DNA of 64,000 nucleotides from Pseudopithomyces maydicus (Eukaryota; Ascomycota; Dothideomycetes; Pleosporales; Didymosphaeriaceae). The notes under the pieces were generated by a model. That model was given only the letters and a program-made list of their open reading frames with translations, was not told where the DNA came from and ran no database searches. A program made the translations under genes and the position numbers. The DNA is taken from the NCBI GenBank assembly GCA_026873275.1, contig JANTUC010000002.1, forward strand, positions 2,604,001 to 2,668,000, written 5' to 3'. This document shows, piece by piece, positions 11,787-23,983 of the stretch. Every line of letters starts with the position of its first letter. The stretch's first letter is position 1.

Positions 11787-12930
11787 ATGGACGTTTTCTG
11801 GACACTGCCACCGGTCACGAGGACCATCACCGCTGCAGCTGTTGTTATATCGGCATTGGGATATGCCGGTATCATCAGCTTGAGCCAGTTCGTCTATTAC
11901 CACCCATTCGTCTTCACCATCAAGGCGCTGCCCCAGATATGGCGGCCTGTCACAGCGTTCTTCATCACGAAGCCGAAAATGGGCATCGCACTGGATCCGT
12001 ACTTCTGTGCGTCGAGCACCGCTCTTCACCAGAAGCCCCCACTAACCTTGATACACAGTGTACCAGTACGGTAGCGGTCTGGAGCGTGAGTCGTCGAGGT
12101 TTTCACAGCCCGGCGACTTCCTCGTATACACTGCGTTCGTCGGCTCACTCATTGCCGTAAGTAGTTTCAAAGCTTCGTTGCTTCGGCACGCACAAGTTTT
12201 TTCGCGTCTTCGGACAACCCCGATAATCTGCCCGCCCAGCCATTTCTAGCTGAAGCGGTTCCTGAACTCGGGGGAGAGCACCCTTGCACAGTACGCGCCC
12301 CGTCATTCGCATAATCCAAAAGGGGTTTGCGTGGTGTGTGAGCATGGTGGGAATGTCATTGAGAAGCACGGCGGACTCGCAATTTCGCTGTGCGGTATTG
12401 GCTCCCTACATACCATCTTGATTCTGAACTGCTTCGTGATTTGGTCCAAAGAGTAGGAGAAGTCAACGCTGACTTGCTTCAAGGCGCTCGCAGGGTACTT
12501 TTTGAATGCCTATACCTTCCTCCCTGCGCTCACGCTCGCCTACGCGTACACGTATTCCCAAGAGAATCCCACACGTAAAGTGTCGTTCTTCATCATCACC
12601 TTCGATTCGAAGTACCTCCCGCTGGCGCTGCTCTTCATGACATTGATCATGGACGGTCCTGAGCCGGCTTTGGCGCAGGCTACTGGTCTCTTAGCGGCTC
12701 ACATGTTCGACTTCCTGACGCGTATCTGGCCTACTTTCGGTGGAGGTACAAACTACATAACCACACCAGCCATCGTGAAGGGATGGTTTGGCGGAGGTGC
12801 CGGTATGCAACAGCCTAGGTCGTTTGGCATGGCTCAGCAGGGACGGTCAACGGCCGATGCTCCTCCTGCTGGTCGTAGCACGGGTGCCAACACTAACCAG
12901 TGGGGACCTGGCCGCCGTCTGGGCGAATAA
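11787..12930 (+). CDS. Derlin (Der1/Dfm1-like rhomboid pseudoprotease), 3 exons
   Basis: An ER membrane protein that helps move misfolded proteins to the cytosol in ER-associated degradation. Exons 11787-12006, 12059-12156 and 12484-12930 give 254 residues. Family marks are MDVFWTLPPVTR at the start, WRPVTAFF, the LDPYFLYQYGSGLE segment formed across intron 1, FSQPGDFLVY, and the C-terminal GPEPALAQATGLLAAHMFDFLTRIWP followed by a polar Gly/Asn-rich tail. Several hydrophobic spans agree with a multi-pass protein. Intron 2 is 327 bp, about five times the local norm; its ends are GTAAGT and CTGACTTGCTTCAAG and it keeps the frame, so I keep it as one intron. The family call is secure; whether it is Der1 or Dfm1 is not decided. 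Confidence 0.92.
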
Positions 12931-13220
12931 GTCTTGCTTTTGGAGCTGATCGGATACAAAATCCAACTGGTGGATACATGATATTCCACGGGACGACAAA
13001 GCACGGAGTTGAGAGCTGGACGACATAAGGTGGAGTTGTAATGGCATCGTTGTCCGCAGCACATTCAACTCTCGAAATAGTAGTCGTGTGTCGGTATACA
13101 TCACGAAGCTTACAATAGGTTGTAGTTTTAAAATATGGTAATTCATGATCATGAATCTTCATTGCGCTGTGAAGTATGTTTCAAGTTTTAACTGTTTTAC
13201 ATTCAATTCCATAACATATC

Positions 13221-13612
13221 TTACTTCGACCCGCTCCCAGCCGGATTTCTCGGCCCATCAACAGCCCTCTCAACATGTCCAGCAATGCCATCTTTGCTGG
13301 CATCGAACTGGGAACCAATAGCACCCTGACTGCTCAACGGACCACCAATCTTCTCGCCAATCTGTCCGATGTTCCCATCTGGGTTGAACTGCTTGCCAAT
13401 GGCGCCGGCTGAGGAAATGACTGATGGGTTCTGCGAGAACATTAGTCATTGATCGGGAAATTGAACCGCCAGTTGAGCGTGAAAGTTTAGGTGAGACAGA
13501 CCTCCTGCGGGATGGCATTGGTGTCCTTGTTGGCACCGAGTTTGTCGGCAGCGGATGTGGTGTTGGAAGTCATGTTGGAAGGGTGACCGAATTCGAAGCC
13601 GTGCTTTGGCAT
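13221..13612 (-). CDS. small glycine-rich hydrophilic protein, 2 exons
   Basis: Exons 13612-13502 and 13430-13221 join in phase to 106 residues. The protein is hydrophilic and low in aromatic residues, with an internal repeat GAIGKQF / GAIGSQF and several GxIGxxIGG stretches, suggesting a disordered or stress-type small protein. A second possible start (MTSN) lies 13 codons in. The donor GTCTGT is unusual but the acceptor (CTAAT..CTCGCAG) is good. A TATA-like element lies about 100 bp upstream. I do not recognise the family. A role as a hydrophilin-like or conidiation-linked protein is only a guess from composition. Confidence 0.65.
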
Positions 13613-13710
13613 AGAGTTTAAGAAGAGGGTGATTGTATTGTAGCGGAGAGTGTAGACAGTGCAATGAAGTTTCCTTGCGATATAAGCACGTTCTATTGAT
13701 TTCGTTTAGG

Positions 13711-13722
13711 GCTATATATAAA
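13711..13722 (-). promoter_or_regulatory. TATA-like element of the small glycine-rich gene
   Basis: The minus strand reads TTTATATATAGC about 100 bp upstream of the ATG at 13612. The position and sequence fit a core promoter; there is no other evidence. Confidence 0.35.
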
Positions 13723-14100
13723 GACGTGCGTCACGGATGCTCATTGTACAAGTGGTGATGTCATCCTTACTCGGGCGGGAAGGGTCCACGGAAAGTTGCG
13801 TGCTCTTTGGTCTTTGATGTCAACGAGTGTCTTGTGATGAATTATTGTGGGGGAGATCTACGGGGTGGGGGGTATGACTGGTGTGATGATGTTGTGTGGG
13901 TAGTCTATGGGGTGGGCGATGGGGCTCAAGTGGTGTTGTGGACTAGGTATGGTCGCGACTTGCGAATCGTGAATACATTCATATATTCTAGTTCAGCTAG
14001 AAAGACTCCAAAAACTGCCGCTCAGTACATATGTGGGTCAGCTCAGCTGCTCAAAGGCACACCTGGACCGCTGCTAGACAAAAGACGTTTCTTAAAGCGC
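13723..14100. other. intergenic, GT-rich on the plus strand
   Basis: No gene seen. A skewed GGGG/TGTG-rich stretch lies around 13840-13950; the open frame through it has only low-complexity residues. Confidence 0.45.
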
Positions 14101-15587
14101 CTATCGTCGCTTGGGTGGACCTCTTCCTAGCTGTGGGAACTTCAAGGGCAGTTTCAGCTTCGCGATAGTATGGCTACTGCTCTCTGCCTTCGTGATCTTG
14201 AGTTTAGTGCGGTCCGCCTCCGTGGGCGGGTTGAGTCGACAGCCGAGCTCGGCGAAATATTGCTTGATCCTACAAATGTATGTCAGCAATCCGTTGACTA
14301 GCACCAAGGGGCTTTAGGGACATACATTTTGTTGTCAAGCTTGAAGTCCTCCTTCAAGTCGTTCACATCGACCTCAAAATCATCTACGATAAGGGCTGCG
14401 GCGCATGCGTGGGTGATCAGATTGTCGATATTCCAGCGTGGCAGATCGTTGTTTCTAAAGTTTGTTAGCATGCATCTCCTAAGCAGACATGGGACCACGT
14501 ACTCTGACGCAAATCTCCTTCTGATTGTGTTCCCCAATGCTGCTGGGACGTCTTCGCCCATAGCTGTCTCGAATTTGCCCTTCGGTGGGATTCTCTTCGC
14601 TCCTCCTTTGCCCGGCTTCGCTATATCATTGAGCTTGACGCAGAGCAGTATGAAGCGCAGCACCTTGAGCTTCTGGTACTGCTTGTTCTTGGCCAGCTTT
14701 GTGATGCGCTTTGCGACGAACCTACTGCCGACTTCGACGCCTTGTCCCGACTCGGAAGCACTGACCCAATCGCTGACTTCTATGAGGGCCATGAGCTCTT
14801 TTCCGACGACGACATCGGTGGGGTACACGTCGATGGGATATTCGGCAGAGATATTGGCGCGAGGGCGCGGCTTCGACTCGTCGACTGCAGCGGCGAGCTG
14901 CGCGGTCGTGGGCATTGCATCGGTAGCACCAGACATGCCTTGGAGAACGTTTTCTGCCATTCCTTCGTCCTTGGTTGCGTCTCCGCGCTGGATGGCGTTC
15001 TGCGTCATGTCCTCAATGGCCTTGCGCGACCTCTTGGACCCAAACTCTGCTGCAAGCGCATGTCGCTTTGCGGTGAAGGTAGACTGCGCCGCCTCGATCC
15101 TAGCTTGTCGGTTCTGTAGCTCCTCGGTCTCGCTCCGCAGTGTGCTCCGCACCGTCACCCTCTTGACGGGCATGATCTGCACCTTGCCAGTGGTCGGGTC
15201 GTACACACCCACGTAGTCCTTGAGCTTGCTTTCCGAGCTTCCATCTTTCTCCTCGCGCGCGGTGTAATCGAGACGGGAGTGTTCGGAGGATTGGAGGAGC
15301 AGTTCGGAGATGCTGCCGGTGGGGAGAACCTTGGTGCGCTTGTACGACTTGAAGGTGATTTGCGAGGGAAACTTGAGGCCTGGTGTTGAAGCTATACGAG
15401 TCTCAGCTACTTGTCCAGAGTTGCAATTTGGGAGAATCAATGGGGTACTACCTATGATGGGACCCGGCACATCGTCGTTGTCGATATATTGCACCCTCAC
15501 GTTGCCCTCGGCTTGTGCGACAGCTGTCTTCTTTGCAGGGCGTTCGCCGTTCTGTTCCTGTCTCTTTCTCTTTTTCTCGCTTCCCAT
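14101..15587 (-). CDS. RPA49: RNA polymerase I subunit Rpa49 (A49), 4 exons
   Basis: A subunit of RNA polymerase I that, with A34.5, forms a TFIIF-like heterodimer and aids initiation and elongation on rDNA. Three introns were placed: 15451-15392 (60 bp), 14502-14455 (48 bp) and 14325-14270 (56 bp), giving 440 residues. The first two are multiples of three without stops, so an unspliced reading looks open but inserts foreign residues. Splicing restores IIASTPGLKFPSQITFKSYKR, the family's N-terminal dimerisation segment, and FASENNDLPRWNIDNLITH in the C-terminal tandem winged-helix part. The basic KKRKRQ start suggests nuclear import. I chose the ATG at 15587 over an upstream ATG. It is divergent from the promethin-like gene across 329 bp. 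Confidence 0.92.
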
Positions 15588-15916
15588 TTTGCTGTAGTGG
15601 AGAGTCGTGTATGCTGGACGTCGTCTTGGTTCCCGCGACAATTTTTTGGAAAACGGCGCTAACTTCGGATGTGGCGCGGACGTGTGTGGCTGGTGCGCCG
15701 CGGCGCGTTGGCAATGACGGCTAGCTAGCGCGAACCAGCTCCCTGTTTGTTACGCGCCGTGACGGTGGGCACATAACGTTGAGCTTTCCTGATCTGGCTG
15801 GGTGGGATATATCTTCTACTTGCCCTACAACTGTTTCAAGGGCTATCCAGTTGCTGCCTACTCCAGTCTACTTTGATTGATCGAGTGACCATAGTATCAA
15901 CTTGACCCCCTGCGAG
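15588..15916. promoter_or_regulatory. bidirectional promoter region (Rpa49 / promethin-like)
   Basis: 329 bp between two divergent starts with no open frame of its own. No specific site was identified. Confidence 0.5.
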
Positions 15917-16858
15917 ATGTCTAGTCTTTTGAACAACATTCAATCCATTCTTGGAAAGCTGGGAACAAACTTGACAAATGTTCTCAACCGTATGGTCCCG
16001 CCGGAAAAGAGGTCTGAGATGCTCTCGCAAGTCAAGAGCTTCGCGATCAACAACCCCAAGCTTGCTGTATGTTTGAGTTCCATTGACGCACCTCCGTCTC
16101 CCAGAGCATTTCACGCCAACATCTGGGGTTCTCTGCAATTTCATCAATTCAGTACACACTCGTTACATCCTGAATTCGGGAAATACTAACAGGGAATTTT
16201 AGGCCTTTTTAACCATTCAGATCATCCTCACGGGTGTTCCTCTCATTCTGTTCATAACCTTTTCCATAACCGTCTTTGTTTTCTCCCTTATCGCAGCACT
16301 TCTCATCGGCCTGCTTGCGGCAGTTCTCTTTACGCTCTTCATGGTGGGCGTGGCTCTCCTCGTGGTTCTACCAACCATCTTTATGACGACTTTCGCCGCG
16401 ACGTTCCTCTTCTTGTGGGGTCTAGGGGGGTACCGCATTCTCAAATGGTAGGAGAGAGACAACAGCCCGTCCCCATCCTTGCTAATTCGTCATATAGGTT
16501 CAACGAGGGCGACCACCCAGCCCCCAATGGAAAGACCATCGGCGACAAGATTAATAGTTTCACTGGAGGACGCATGAGTTGGTTGACAGATGGAGCTACC
16601 AAAAAACAAGACGATGCATATGCAGGTGCCGATGAAACAAACAAGACCCATAACACCGAGAAGCAGAATTCGAACCAAAAGCCAAGCGGGAAAGCACCAC
16701 GCAAGCTTGCTGAGACACCAAAGCCCAGCTCAAACCAGCAGAATGGTAACCATGAGAAGAAGAGTGCGAATAACCCTACTGAGACGGCAAACTCGGCGCA
16801 CAAAGTGAGCGAAAAGACCGATGATACAAAGGAAGGGGTGGACGGTGCTACCGTATAA
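15917..16858 (+). CDS. promethin/LDAF1-like hydrophobic hairpin protein, 3 exons
   Basis: Exons 15917-16066, 16203-16447 and 16498-16858 give 251 residues. Residues about 50-130 form one long hydrophobic block (ILTGVPLILFITFSITVFVF..LLAAVLFTLFMVGVALLVVL..FLFLWGLGGYRILKW), enough for two or more membrane hairpins. The N terminus is amphipathic and the C-terminal 120 residues are hydrophilic and Lys/Asn/Ser-rich. This layout is that of the promethin family (LDAF1; yeast Ldo proteins), seipin partners at lipid-droplet budding sites in the ER. The role is inferred from the family. The identification rests on the hydrophobic pattern plus the G-Y-R-hydrophobic-K-W end, so another small hairpin family is possible. 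Confidence 0.75.
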
Positions 16859-17298
16859 TAGTTCTCCGAGTTGTACCAGGGCTATATAACAGAAATTAAA
16901 TGTCACAATAGCGACACGCAGACGTTTCTGGAAACGGTTTCATAGACATGCTCTTGTCCTATTATCTGTGCCCGGGTAGTTAATAGTCATTGATCCAACA
17001 TCCCACCTATGGATAAATATCATCGCGGGATACGTTGAGATACAAACAAATCTAGAAGCACGGGTAAAACCAAGCACGTCAGGGTGATTGATGATGGGTA
17101 TCAAATATTCGTATGACAAGCTACAAGAAAATAGTTTCCAAAAACGCCATGCACTTTTGTGCTCGCTGTCGTAACGTCATGATGCTTGCTCCTGCCTGTT
17201 TCGCTCTGGCCATATTCATTTTCACCTTCCGATAGATACCAATGCAGATCCACCAGGTCTATACATGTAACGATGCCGAGGCTCGGCGAGGATCTCAC
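16859..17298. other. convergent 3' region, no gene seen
   Basis: Spacer between the promethin-like gene and Hsf1, both ending here. No supported frame. Confidence 0.5.
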
Positions 17299-19635
17299 TC
17301 ATTTCTTCCTTCTCTTTGGGCTCCTCCTTCTCGTCTCATCTTCTACCTCCTCAACGGTCGCACTGGCTGGGCTCGTCGCGCTAGAACTAACACTTTCCAC
17401 CGTGCCTCCAATATTCGCGTCCTTGACTCCGAGGTGTCCCTCTGCGCTACCAAAATCGAACGCGTCGCCTGTCGGATCACCGAATCCCGGGGTTTCGCCC
17501 GTGAGTTGGTAATTGAGATCAGGAAGCGTCGTATCGTTTGCGGGTAAGCCCATTCCGTCGCCCTGAGTCGTTGTCGGGAAAAAGTCATCCCCTTGAACGA
17601 ATGAATCCAAGTCTAAGTCATTGTTAAGGTCATATTGCCCAGGCTCACCAATGGGAAAATACGAGTTGTTGGCGTCAAGACCGGGTATCTGGCCTGAGGG
17701 ACTGAGAGGCTGGAGACGTTCCTGAAGACTTTGAACACGACTGTTTTGCTCTTCGGATACGCGTTGAAGATAGGCGAGTTGGGCTTCTGTTTCTTGCAGT
17801 TGATCTAAGTTGGGCATGGGTGGAGGCTGAGGGTTGTTGAGTGCATTGTTCGTGTTTGTGGCAAATGCACTGTTGGGGGATGCAGCGGATGTGTTGTGTG
17901 CCATCAGCGACAAAACGTCGTTGCGCTGTTGAGCAGTTAAAGGCGTGTGACCGTCCTGGTGCTGATAATTGTTCAATGCGGTCGGTAGGTCGATCTGTGG
18001 AGCTTGGCTAAAACCTCCAGCAGAAGCATTCGCGTTCGCAGTCTGAATGGCAGACATGATCTCGTCGTTCTCCGGGAGGGTCATAGGAATCTGATTTGGT
18101 GGCGAAGCCGTCTCGACCTTTAGAGGCCCGCCAAATGTCGACCTGGGATTCGTTTGTCTAGCAGCTGTGTTGTGGAATTGCGGCGCGTTAGGCCTAAAAA
18201 CCGCTGGTTTCTCATCAGGAGTCTCAACAGGGGTATTGGCAGCAGATGTACGCGGGCTAACAGTCTTCGCGCGGGGCGACAATGGATCCACGTGCCTTGC
18301 AGGCGGTGCTGGAAGAAGTTTCATGGGTGTCCTCTTTTGCAATTGAGGTGACTTGGCAACAGGGGCTTCTGGGTAGTTATCCATGTCAACCACACTGCCT
18401 TGAGGCTGCTGGCTAGACATTGCAGGACCGAACATATCTGCTATATTGATGTTGTTGGTGTTGCCTTCAAGACTACGATTGTAGAATGTGGCAAGGAAGG
18501 TGAGTATGGCGTTGATTGAATTCTCATGGCGGTCGTGCAACGTCTGGAATGCTGTTGCTTGCTGATAGAGTTGGTCGTTCTGTCTCCGTATTTGGCTAAG
18601 CACATTCGAAATAACCTTCTGTTGTTGTTGTAATGTCCGCACTTCTGCTCGCAAACTGTTATACTCTGTACGCGGTATCATTGCCATCTCTTGGTTGTTC
18701 CCTCTCACAGTCAGGTCCTCGACGTAGCCTCCTCCCCTCCATCCGGAGCATATTTCCTGTCTTCATCGCTGTCTCCCTTGTTGTCGTCGTCTTTCCTTCG
18801 CTTTGGCCCTGCTGGTGTATTCTTCGGTTTCTGGATGAGCCAGAGCAACTCTGGTCGGCCGCGCTTGAAGTACTTATTGAAGTATTCGCTTGGGGCCTTC
18901 GCCTTGGTCTCGCTCGCCTTCATGGAATTGTCCGATAGGCCAACCTTCTTGTGGAAACCATACATGTTCAGCTGCCGTACAAAGGAAGCATAATTGTTGT
19001 GTTTGAATAGCTCCGGGATGAGCGTCCGCGCAAACTCGTCTTCGTCGAGTACTATGAAGGAGTTACCGTCGTCGGACCAGCGGATGAGATTAGTGTTATT
19101 TCCATTGTCGAGGAAACTGTCACATGGTTAGTAATTTTTTCCCACGCAAACTCGCAAGCGGAACATACCTGCTGAGCTTTTGAACAAACGGTGGTATCGT
19201 TTTTCTTTTAGCAGAGGCGTCCTTTTTAGCAACTGCCGCCTTGCGCTCGAGCTCCTCGTCGTCATCTGTGTTCTCCCACGCTCCCGGTTGTGTTTGTCCA
19301 TTAAATGGATCTCCCCATGGGCTACGCCCTCTTGCCGCGAGTTGTTGGTTGTGGTTTCGCCGGACCAATGTGCCCGCACCTATGTCAGCTCCCTCATTCA
19401 AACCATCTAGCGACACGACACGATTGTGAGTCGACGGCTGCTGGCCAAAATTTGAGGTATAGCCACCAAGATTGTCATAAAAGCCTCCCTCGCCAAACGC
19501 TCCCATTTCACCCGCGCCCGATGTAGGCTCCCAATTGTTCATATAGGTATCTGTTGCGGTGGGTACGGTCTCTGGAAACGTATTTTGCTGGGCAATCGGA
19601 GAAGCGCCCGGTGCACGCCGCTTCCTCGTTGTCAT
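17299..19635 (-). CDS. HSF1: heat shock transcription factor Hsf1, 2 exons, one-base frame break
   Basis: The master activator of heat-shock genes, binding nGAAn repeats as a trimer. Exon 1 19635-19169, intron 52 bp, exon 2 19116-17299. The winged-helix DNA-binding domain (about residues 148-250) reads PPFVQKLSSFLDNG..LIRWSDDGNSF..FKHNNYASFVRQLNMYGFHKK, with the recognition helix complete. A heptad-rich trimerisation domain follows (YNSLRAEVRTLQQQQKVISNVL..QATAFQTLHDRHENS), then a long Gln/Pro/Asn-rich activation region and a basic RRRSPKRRKK end. The frame breaks after KYAPDGG; one extra base in the C4 run (G4 on the coding strand) at 18734-18737 joins it to GYVEDLTVRGNNQEM and yields 761 residues. 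Hsf1 is essential in fungi, so a sequence error is by far the likeliest cause. Confidence 0.93.
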
Positions 19636-21338
19636 CTCGTTACAGTCGCGAAGCCGAGCAGAGTGTGGTATGAGTGGACTAGGACGTCGAAGGTGCTCTC
19701 GTGGTGTCGCGTCTTCTGGGGCGGTCGCAAGAAGTGATGTGTCAGTCAGCCGGCGGACTCCAGCACTCTTTTATGCTCTCCACTCTCAAACTTCCTTTTC
19801 TCATGCGGGGACCCACGCGGCCAGTGTCCTTTCACCTGACAGATGCCTACAAACAGCGGTACAGTCGGGTGAGAGGTTCAGCAAATGGCGCGCGCCCTCG
19901 TCACAAATAGTGAGGGTGGTCAGAAAGCCCTTCGTGCAAGGCTGGACCAGAAGGGCGGAAGTCCGCGATGGCGCAGGCACCGGCGGGGCGGCTTGGAAGT
20001 GGGTGCGAGGAGAAAGTGGCGGAGGGAACAGCGAATGCGCGTCCAACTACTGTGTGCAGAATCCGAAAAGAGCGCGTGCTGGGCAGCGGCGTTTGGACGA
20101 GTTGCAACGCGGCACACCGCGACTTCTCTATGATGTCGGCCGGATAAATTTAGCGCCGTGGGGCAGCAGCAAGGCCGCGATTCATGGAGGCCTTCCCTCA
20201 CCACAACCAACCTTCTTGGCCAGGCAGACGTTGCAGTACGCGGCTTTATAGGGAATTGCATGCTTCAGGCCAGCATTCCCATGCTTCCCACATCCCCAGA
20301 CGCCGAGTGTCTGCCAAACCTGCAACATCCCACCGTGCTAGCCGCATCAAGATATTTTTTGTAGTTTCTGTGGTCTGACCATTAATTGCATCATCCGAGT
20401 CCACGAAACCAGCACTCCGATCTCTGCCGCTGCACGATCTGTGTGTCCTCGCCCACATGGCCTCGTGATGAGCTCCACAACAAGCCCCACCCGTGCCGTC
20501 TTGCCAAAGGAAAAACCGTGTAAGAAGAGGGTCATGTACATGTAGGTAGTAGACTAGACGCAGCAGGCCATCTTCCTCATGGCCGATTGTAACGTGTATC
20601 CAAATCTTTATAATTGGGCTCTATAGCTGGAGATTGTTCCAATTCATCCTACGTATCCCGTATACCCTGATAAATCCATACGCTACTCTGCAAAGTAGCA
20701 CCTGATGTCTAAATACGCTCGCTGCTACCCCCTGCACACACGCCCATGCCTTTGCAAACCACTCCAGGGAAGCTATCAAAGCCAGCCAGCCGACGAAACA
20801 AAACAGAACCCCCTCTCAGACTCCAAGCGATAAAAAGCTCCAATCCGCCAATGCTCTAAAAATTTGTTCCATGTGTGCTTCATGCTCTTTGTGCTGAACG
20901 CCCAAATGGTGGTATACGAAGGAAACTGGCCGAATGGATCGTTCAAGTGTACAAGGGTGGGAAGAGGTATATTACAGCACCGTGTCAAGGATCGAATGGT
21001 ACTCCAGAATCCATGTTGCTGCCATCGTGTAACGCAATCTCAAAAACAAGTTGGGTCCGCCAGGTATTATCATGACGCCGAAGTTCGCCCCGCTTTCCAA
21101 GGATCGAAGATTGATGAGAAACATTAACCGCAATACATGGGTAGTACTGCTAGTATCCAGCGGCTTCAGAGGAAATAGATTGTTCAAAAGCCAAAGAAAG
21201 GAGCGGCAGCATATAGCCAAAGGGCATATACTGGAAGCAGCGGCCGTGAGAGCTAAACATGTTCGAAAAAAAAAGGCGGTTGCTGAGTGCCCCGGACCCA
21301 GTTCGGTGCGCTAGAAAAGTATGACAGTCGGCCGATGG
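19636..21338. other. intergenic, no gene seen
   Basis: 1.7 kb upstream of Hsf1 and downstream of Knr4. An open plus-strand frame of 230 codons (19559-20251) overlaps the Hsf1 start and has Arg/Ala/Gly-biased composition with no domain, so it was not called. It presumably carries the Hsf1 promoter and a long 5' leader. Confidence 0.5.
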
Positions 21339-22974
21339 TTATATCTCGACAGTCTTCAGTTCAGGATCTTCTTTTGTGACTGGACTCTTCAGCGAAGACG
21401 GCTTCGATTCTTTCTTGTTCTCCTTGTCACTGCCGAAACTCTGTCTCACAGGTGGGAAGTCGTCGCTCGGCCGGGGAGTGTCAACAGAAATCAACTTCTC
21501 CATGGGAAGATTCGCTTTGGCGTCGAAGTCTGTCTGAATGCGGATCGGCTGTGGGCCTTCTTCGGCGACCCTTGCCAAGGGGCTAGAAATCGGAGCTCTA
21601 GGACTGGTACCCTTCTTTGGCTTCTGTGACAACCGGTGCGGGCTTCTACCTCGATCTTCGGGCCCAATGACTGGGCTGCCGTACGGGCTGCTGCTGGTGC
21701 TGCTAGGTCCCGCCGCGGTCGGAGGATTAGAGTTGACGCGGAGCGTGCTGTTTGGCCGCTTTTTCGGCTGGCGCCGGCCGTACTTTTGATCGGTACGCCA
21801 GCGCAGGATTTCCAGATAAGGTGGTTCGACATTCTGTCGCGCTTTGAATTCGAGCAGCTTCAACTCACCACTGTCTTCGTCAATGTGAACCTTGTCTGTG
21901 TTGAGATCGTCTGCAACCATGGCAAGCAGAGCCCCCCAGGAGCGAGCAACGACATATTTGCAGTCGTAGTCGCGGCCGAAGATGATGATTTGCCCCCAAG
22001 TACCCGTGGGACCGGGAGCAAGATCGGTGGCGAGGTAGTTGCCTCCCCAATCGCGAGCGAGCGGAATCCAGGCAGGATGTGCGTACGCCTTTTGCACAGC
22101 GTTCGGGGGCTGTGAATCTTGACGAGCCAGCAAATCTGATCGCCAGAGCGGATTGCCAGACTGCTGAACTGATGCGACGGGCGGTGCGGTGGACGATCCG
22201 GCAAATGCCTTGACGGGAATCTGCGGGGTGGCCTTGTAGTCTGGCTTGGGCGAAAGGAACTCTTCGGCGACCTTGCGCCAATTCTGCCACTCCATAACGA
22301 TCTCTTCGCAATCAAGCAGCATGCATCCGAAGATAATTCCAGTGGGCAGGCCACCGCGCTCCTGGCCATCGTGGACCTGCAGCGACTCGCGCACATCCAT
22401 GGGGAGGGTGGCATCCAGCTCGTGCTCAAGCTCGTTGACATCGTTACCCGTGGCACCCTCGCAGAGATTGTCAAAGAGCTCCTCGTACTTGTCCTCGACC
22501 CAGCGGTCGATGCGCCTCCACGAGTGGCCGACGGGCGGGGCCGGGGGCAGACCCTCGGCAAAGTCTCGCATCTGGATCTCGCCGTTGGCGGCCTTGTCGA
22601 AGGCGTCGGAATCTTGGGTGGCCTGGCGGCTCAGGGTGGAGCGCATGCCGGGCGAGTAGGGCGAGGAGGGCGACAAGGGGCCCCTGGGCGAGCCGATGAA
22701 GCCATTGCTGGTGGCGGGCTCATCGTGTGTGTAGGGCGAGGAAAGATCGACGCGGGATTCGGCGCCGGAGGTAGCTACGTTTGTGAGGGGAGCATGGCGG
22801 CTCTGGGGGAGGGGGATGTGACGGCCGGTGCGGTAGGGCGAGTTGTGCGAGGCGTGGCGGTCATATGAGGTCATTGTGTGCCAGAAGGTCTTCCATCCGT
22901 CGGCGATGCTGGACGCGGTCAGACAGGGCGGCGGGCGAGTGTTGAGGGAGAGCTTGAGCTTACGATTGTGCCAT
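21339..22974 (-). CDS. KNR4: Knr4/Smi1 cell-wall assembly regulator, 2 exons
   Basis: A hub protein linking the Slt2 cell-wall-integrity pathway and calcineurin to glucan and chitin synthesis. The minute first exon (22974-22964, 11 bases) splices across 55 bp to give MAQSIADGWKTFWHTMTSYDRHASHNSPYR, a match to the family N terminus (FWHTMTS.DRHAS..SPYR). Residues about 130-345 are the SMI1/KNR4 domain (SWRRIDRWVEDKYEELFDNL..WIPLARDWGGNYLATDLAPGPTGTWGQIIIFGRDYDCKYVVA). The C-terminal third is Ser/Pro-rich and disordered. Total 526 residues. An unspliced upstream extension to 23159 reads as low-complexity Pro/Thr and is rejected. A 14-bp minisatellite lies about 1 kb upstream. Confidence 0.93.
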
Positions 22975-23983
22975 GGTGGGCGTGGGCAGCAGACAGCGCT
23001 GGGGCGGTCGACGACAGGCTGGACTGCAGAGCACAGGGCGGGCGTGGGTGGCGAGGCCGGGTGTTGTCTCGAGGGTGTCTGGGTGGTGTTGTGCGGTGAG
23101 GGTTCGGTCGAGCAGGAGGTCGAGGAAAGGGCCCTGGGGGGCGTTAAGGAAGTTGGCACGGGCCGTCCCCTAACGAGCAGCTCGGTGCGTCACCGCGAAA
23201 GGGATGATGGATGATGGATGGTATGGCTAGTATAGCTAGTATATAGCTGATATAGCTGAAATGGCTAGGCAGATGGGGCGCGCAGTGCAGGACACTGGAC
23301 AGTGGAGGATTTGCAGCAGCGCGGCCTCTGTTTTTGTTGTTTCGGCGGTGGCTAGGCTTGCACAGGTCCACGGCGGCGCGCTAGATACGGGAGAAGGTGT
23401 CGACGTCGGGACTCCTGTCCTGGACTCCTGGGCACACACACGCTCGCAAGGCCTAGCCACGGCGGACTTGCTTGTTGCTCACCCCCGACACAGTTGTTCA
23501 TTTATTAATAGCGGGCGAGCAACTCCACTATCGCCCCCTTTTTCGCGCCTGCGTGAAGCCGGAATCATGCAGCGCCGCGAAAAACCGCCGCGCCTGCCAT
23601 TCGCTGCGAGCCGCCATCGTCCCTGGCCTGCTGGCCCAACCAGACCAGACTGGTGTTTCACACCGTCTTTCGCGCCAAACCCAGCCGCTGCCGTCCACCT
23701 GCTGCGACCCGCCCGCCCGCTTGGCAACGCCGTTGCGCCGTCTGCTGCCATGCGCCGAAGCCTTGCACCAAGTTCGACCGAGCTCGACCAAGCCAGCAGC
23801 TGCACTTCTTGTCCGAACCGTCCACGCCTTGCCATCCGGTTCCCCGCAGTCGACCTCCATGTCCATGTCCATGTCCATCTCCATGTACATCTCCATCTTC
23901 ATCTCATCATCTAGTCTGGTCGTGCGATGCGAGGACATGGTCGCCATCATCCCATATACGGCTTACAATACACGGCTTACAGT
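22975..23983. other. gene-poor region upstream of Knr4 with simple repeats
   Basis: No supported gene. It contains ATAGCTAGTATAGCTAGT-type repeats near 23220-23265 and a CCATGT/CCATCT hexamer tract at about 23857-23910. Plus-strand frames (23261-23914 and neighbours) are Pro/Arg/His-biased and run into the repeats, so they were not called. Confidence 0.5.

Noticed and set aside
19559..20251. 230-codon plus-strand open frame upstream of Hsf1
   Set aside because: It overlaps the Hsf1 coding start on the other strand and has biased, domain-free composition.
23261..23914. 218-codon plus-strand open frame
   Set aside because: Low-complexity Pro/Arg/His residues that run into the CCATGT hexamer tract; no domain.
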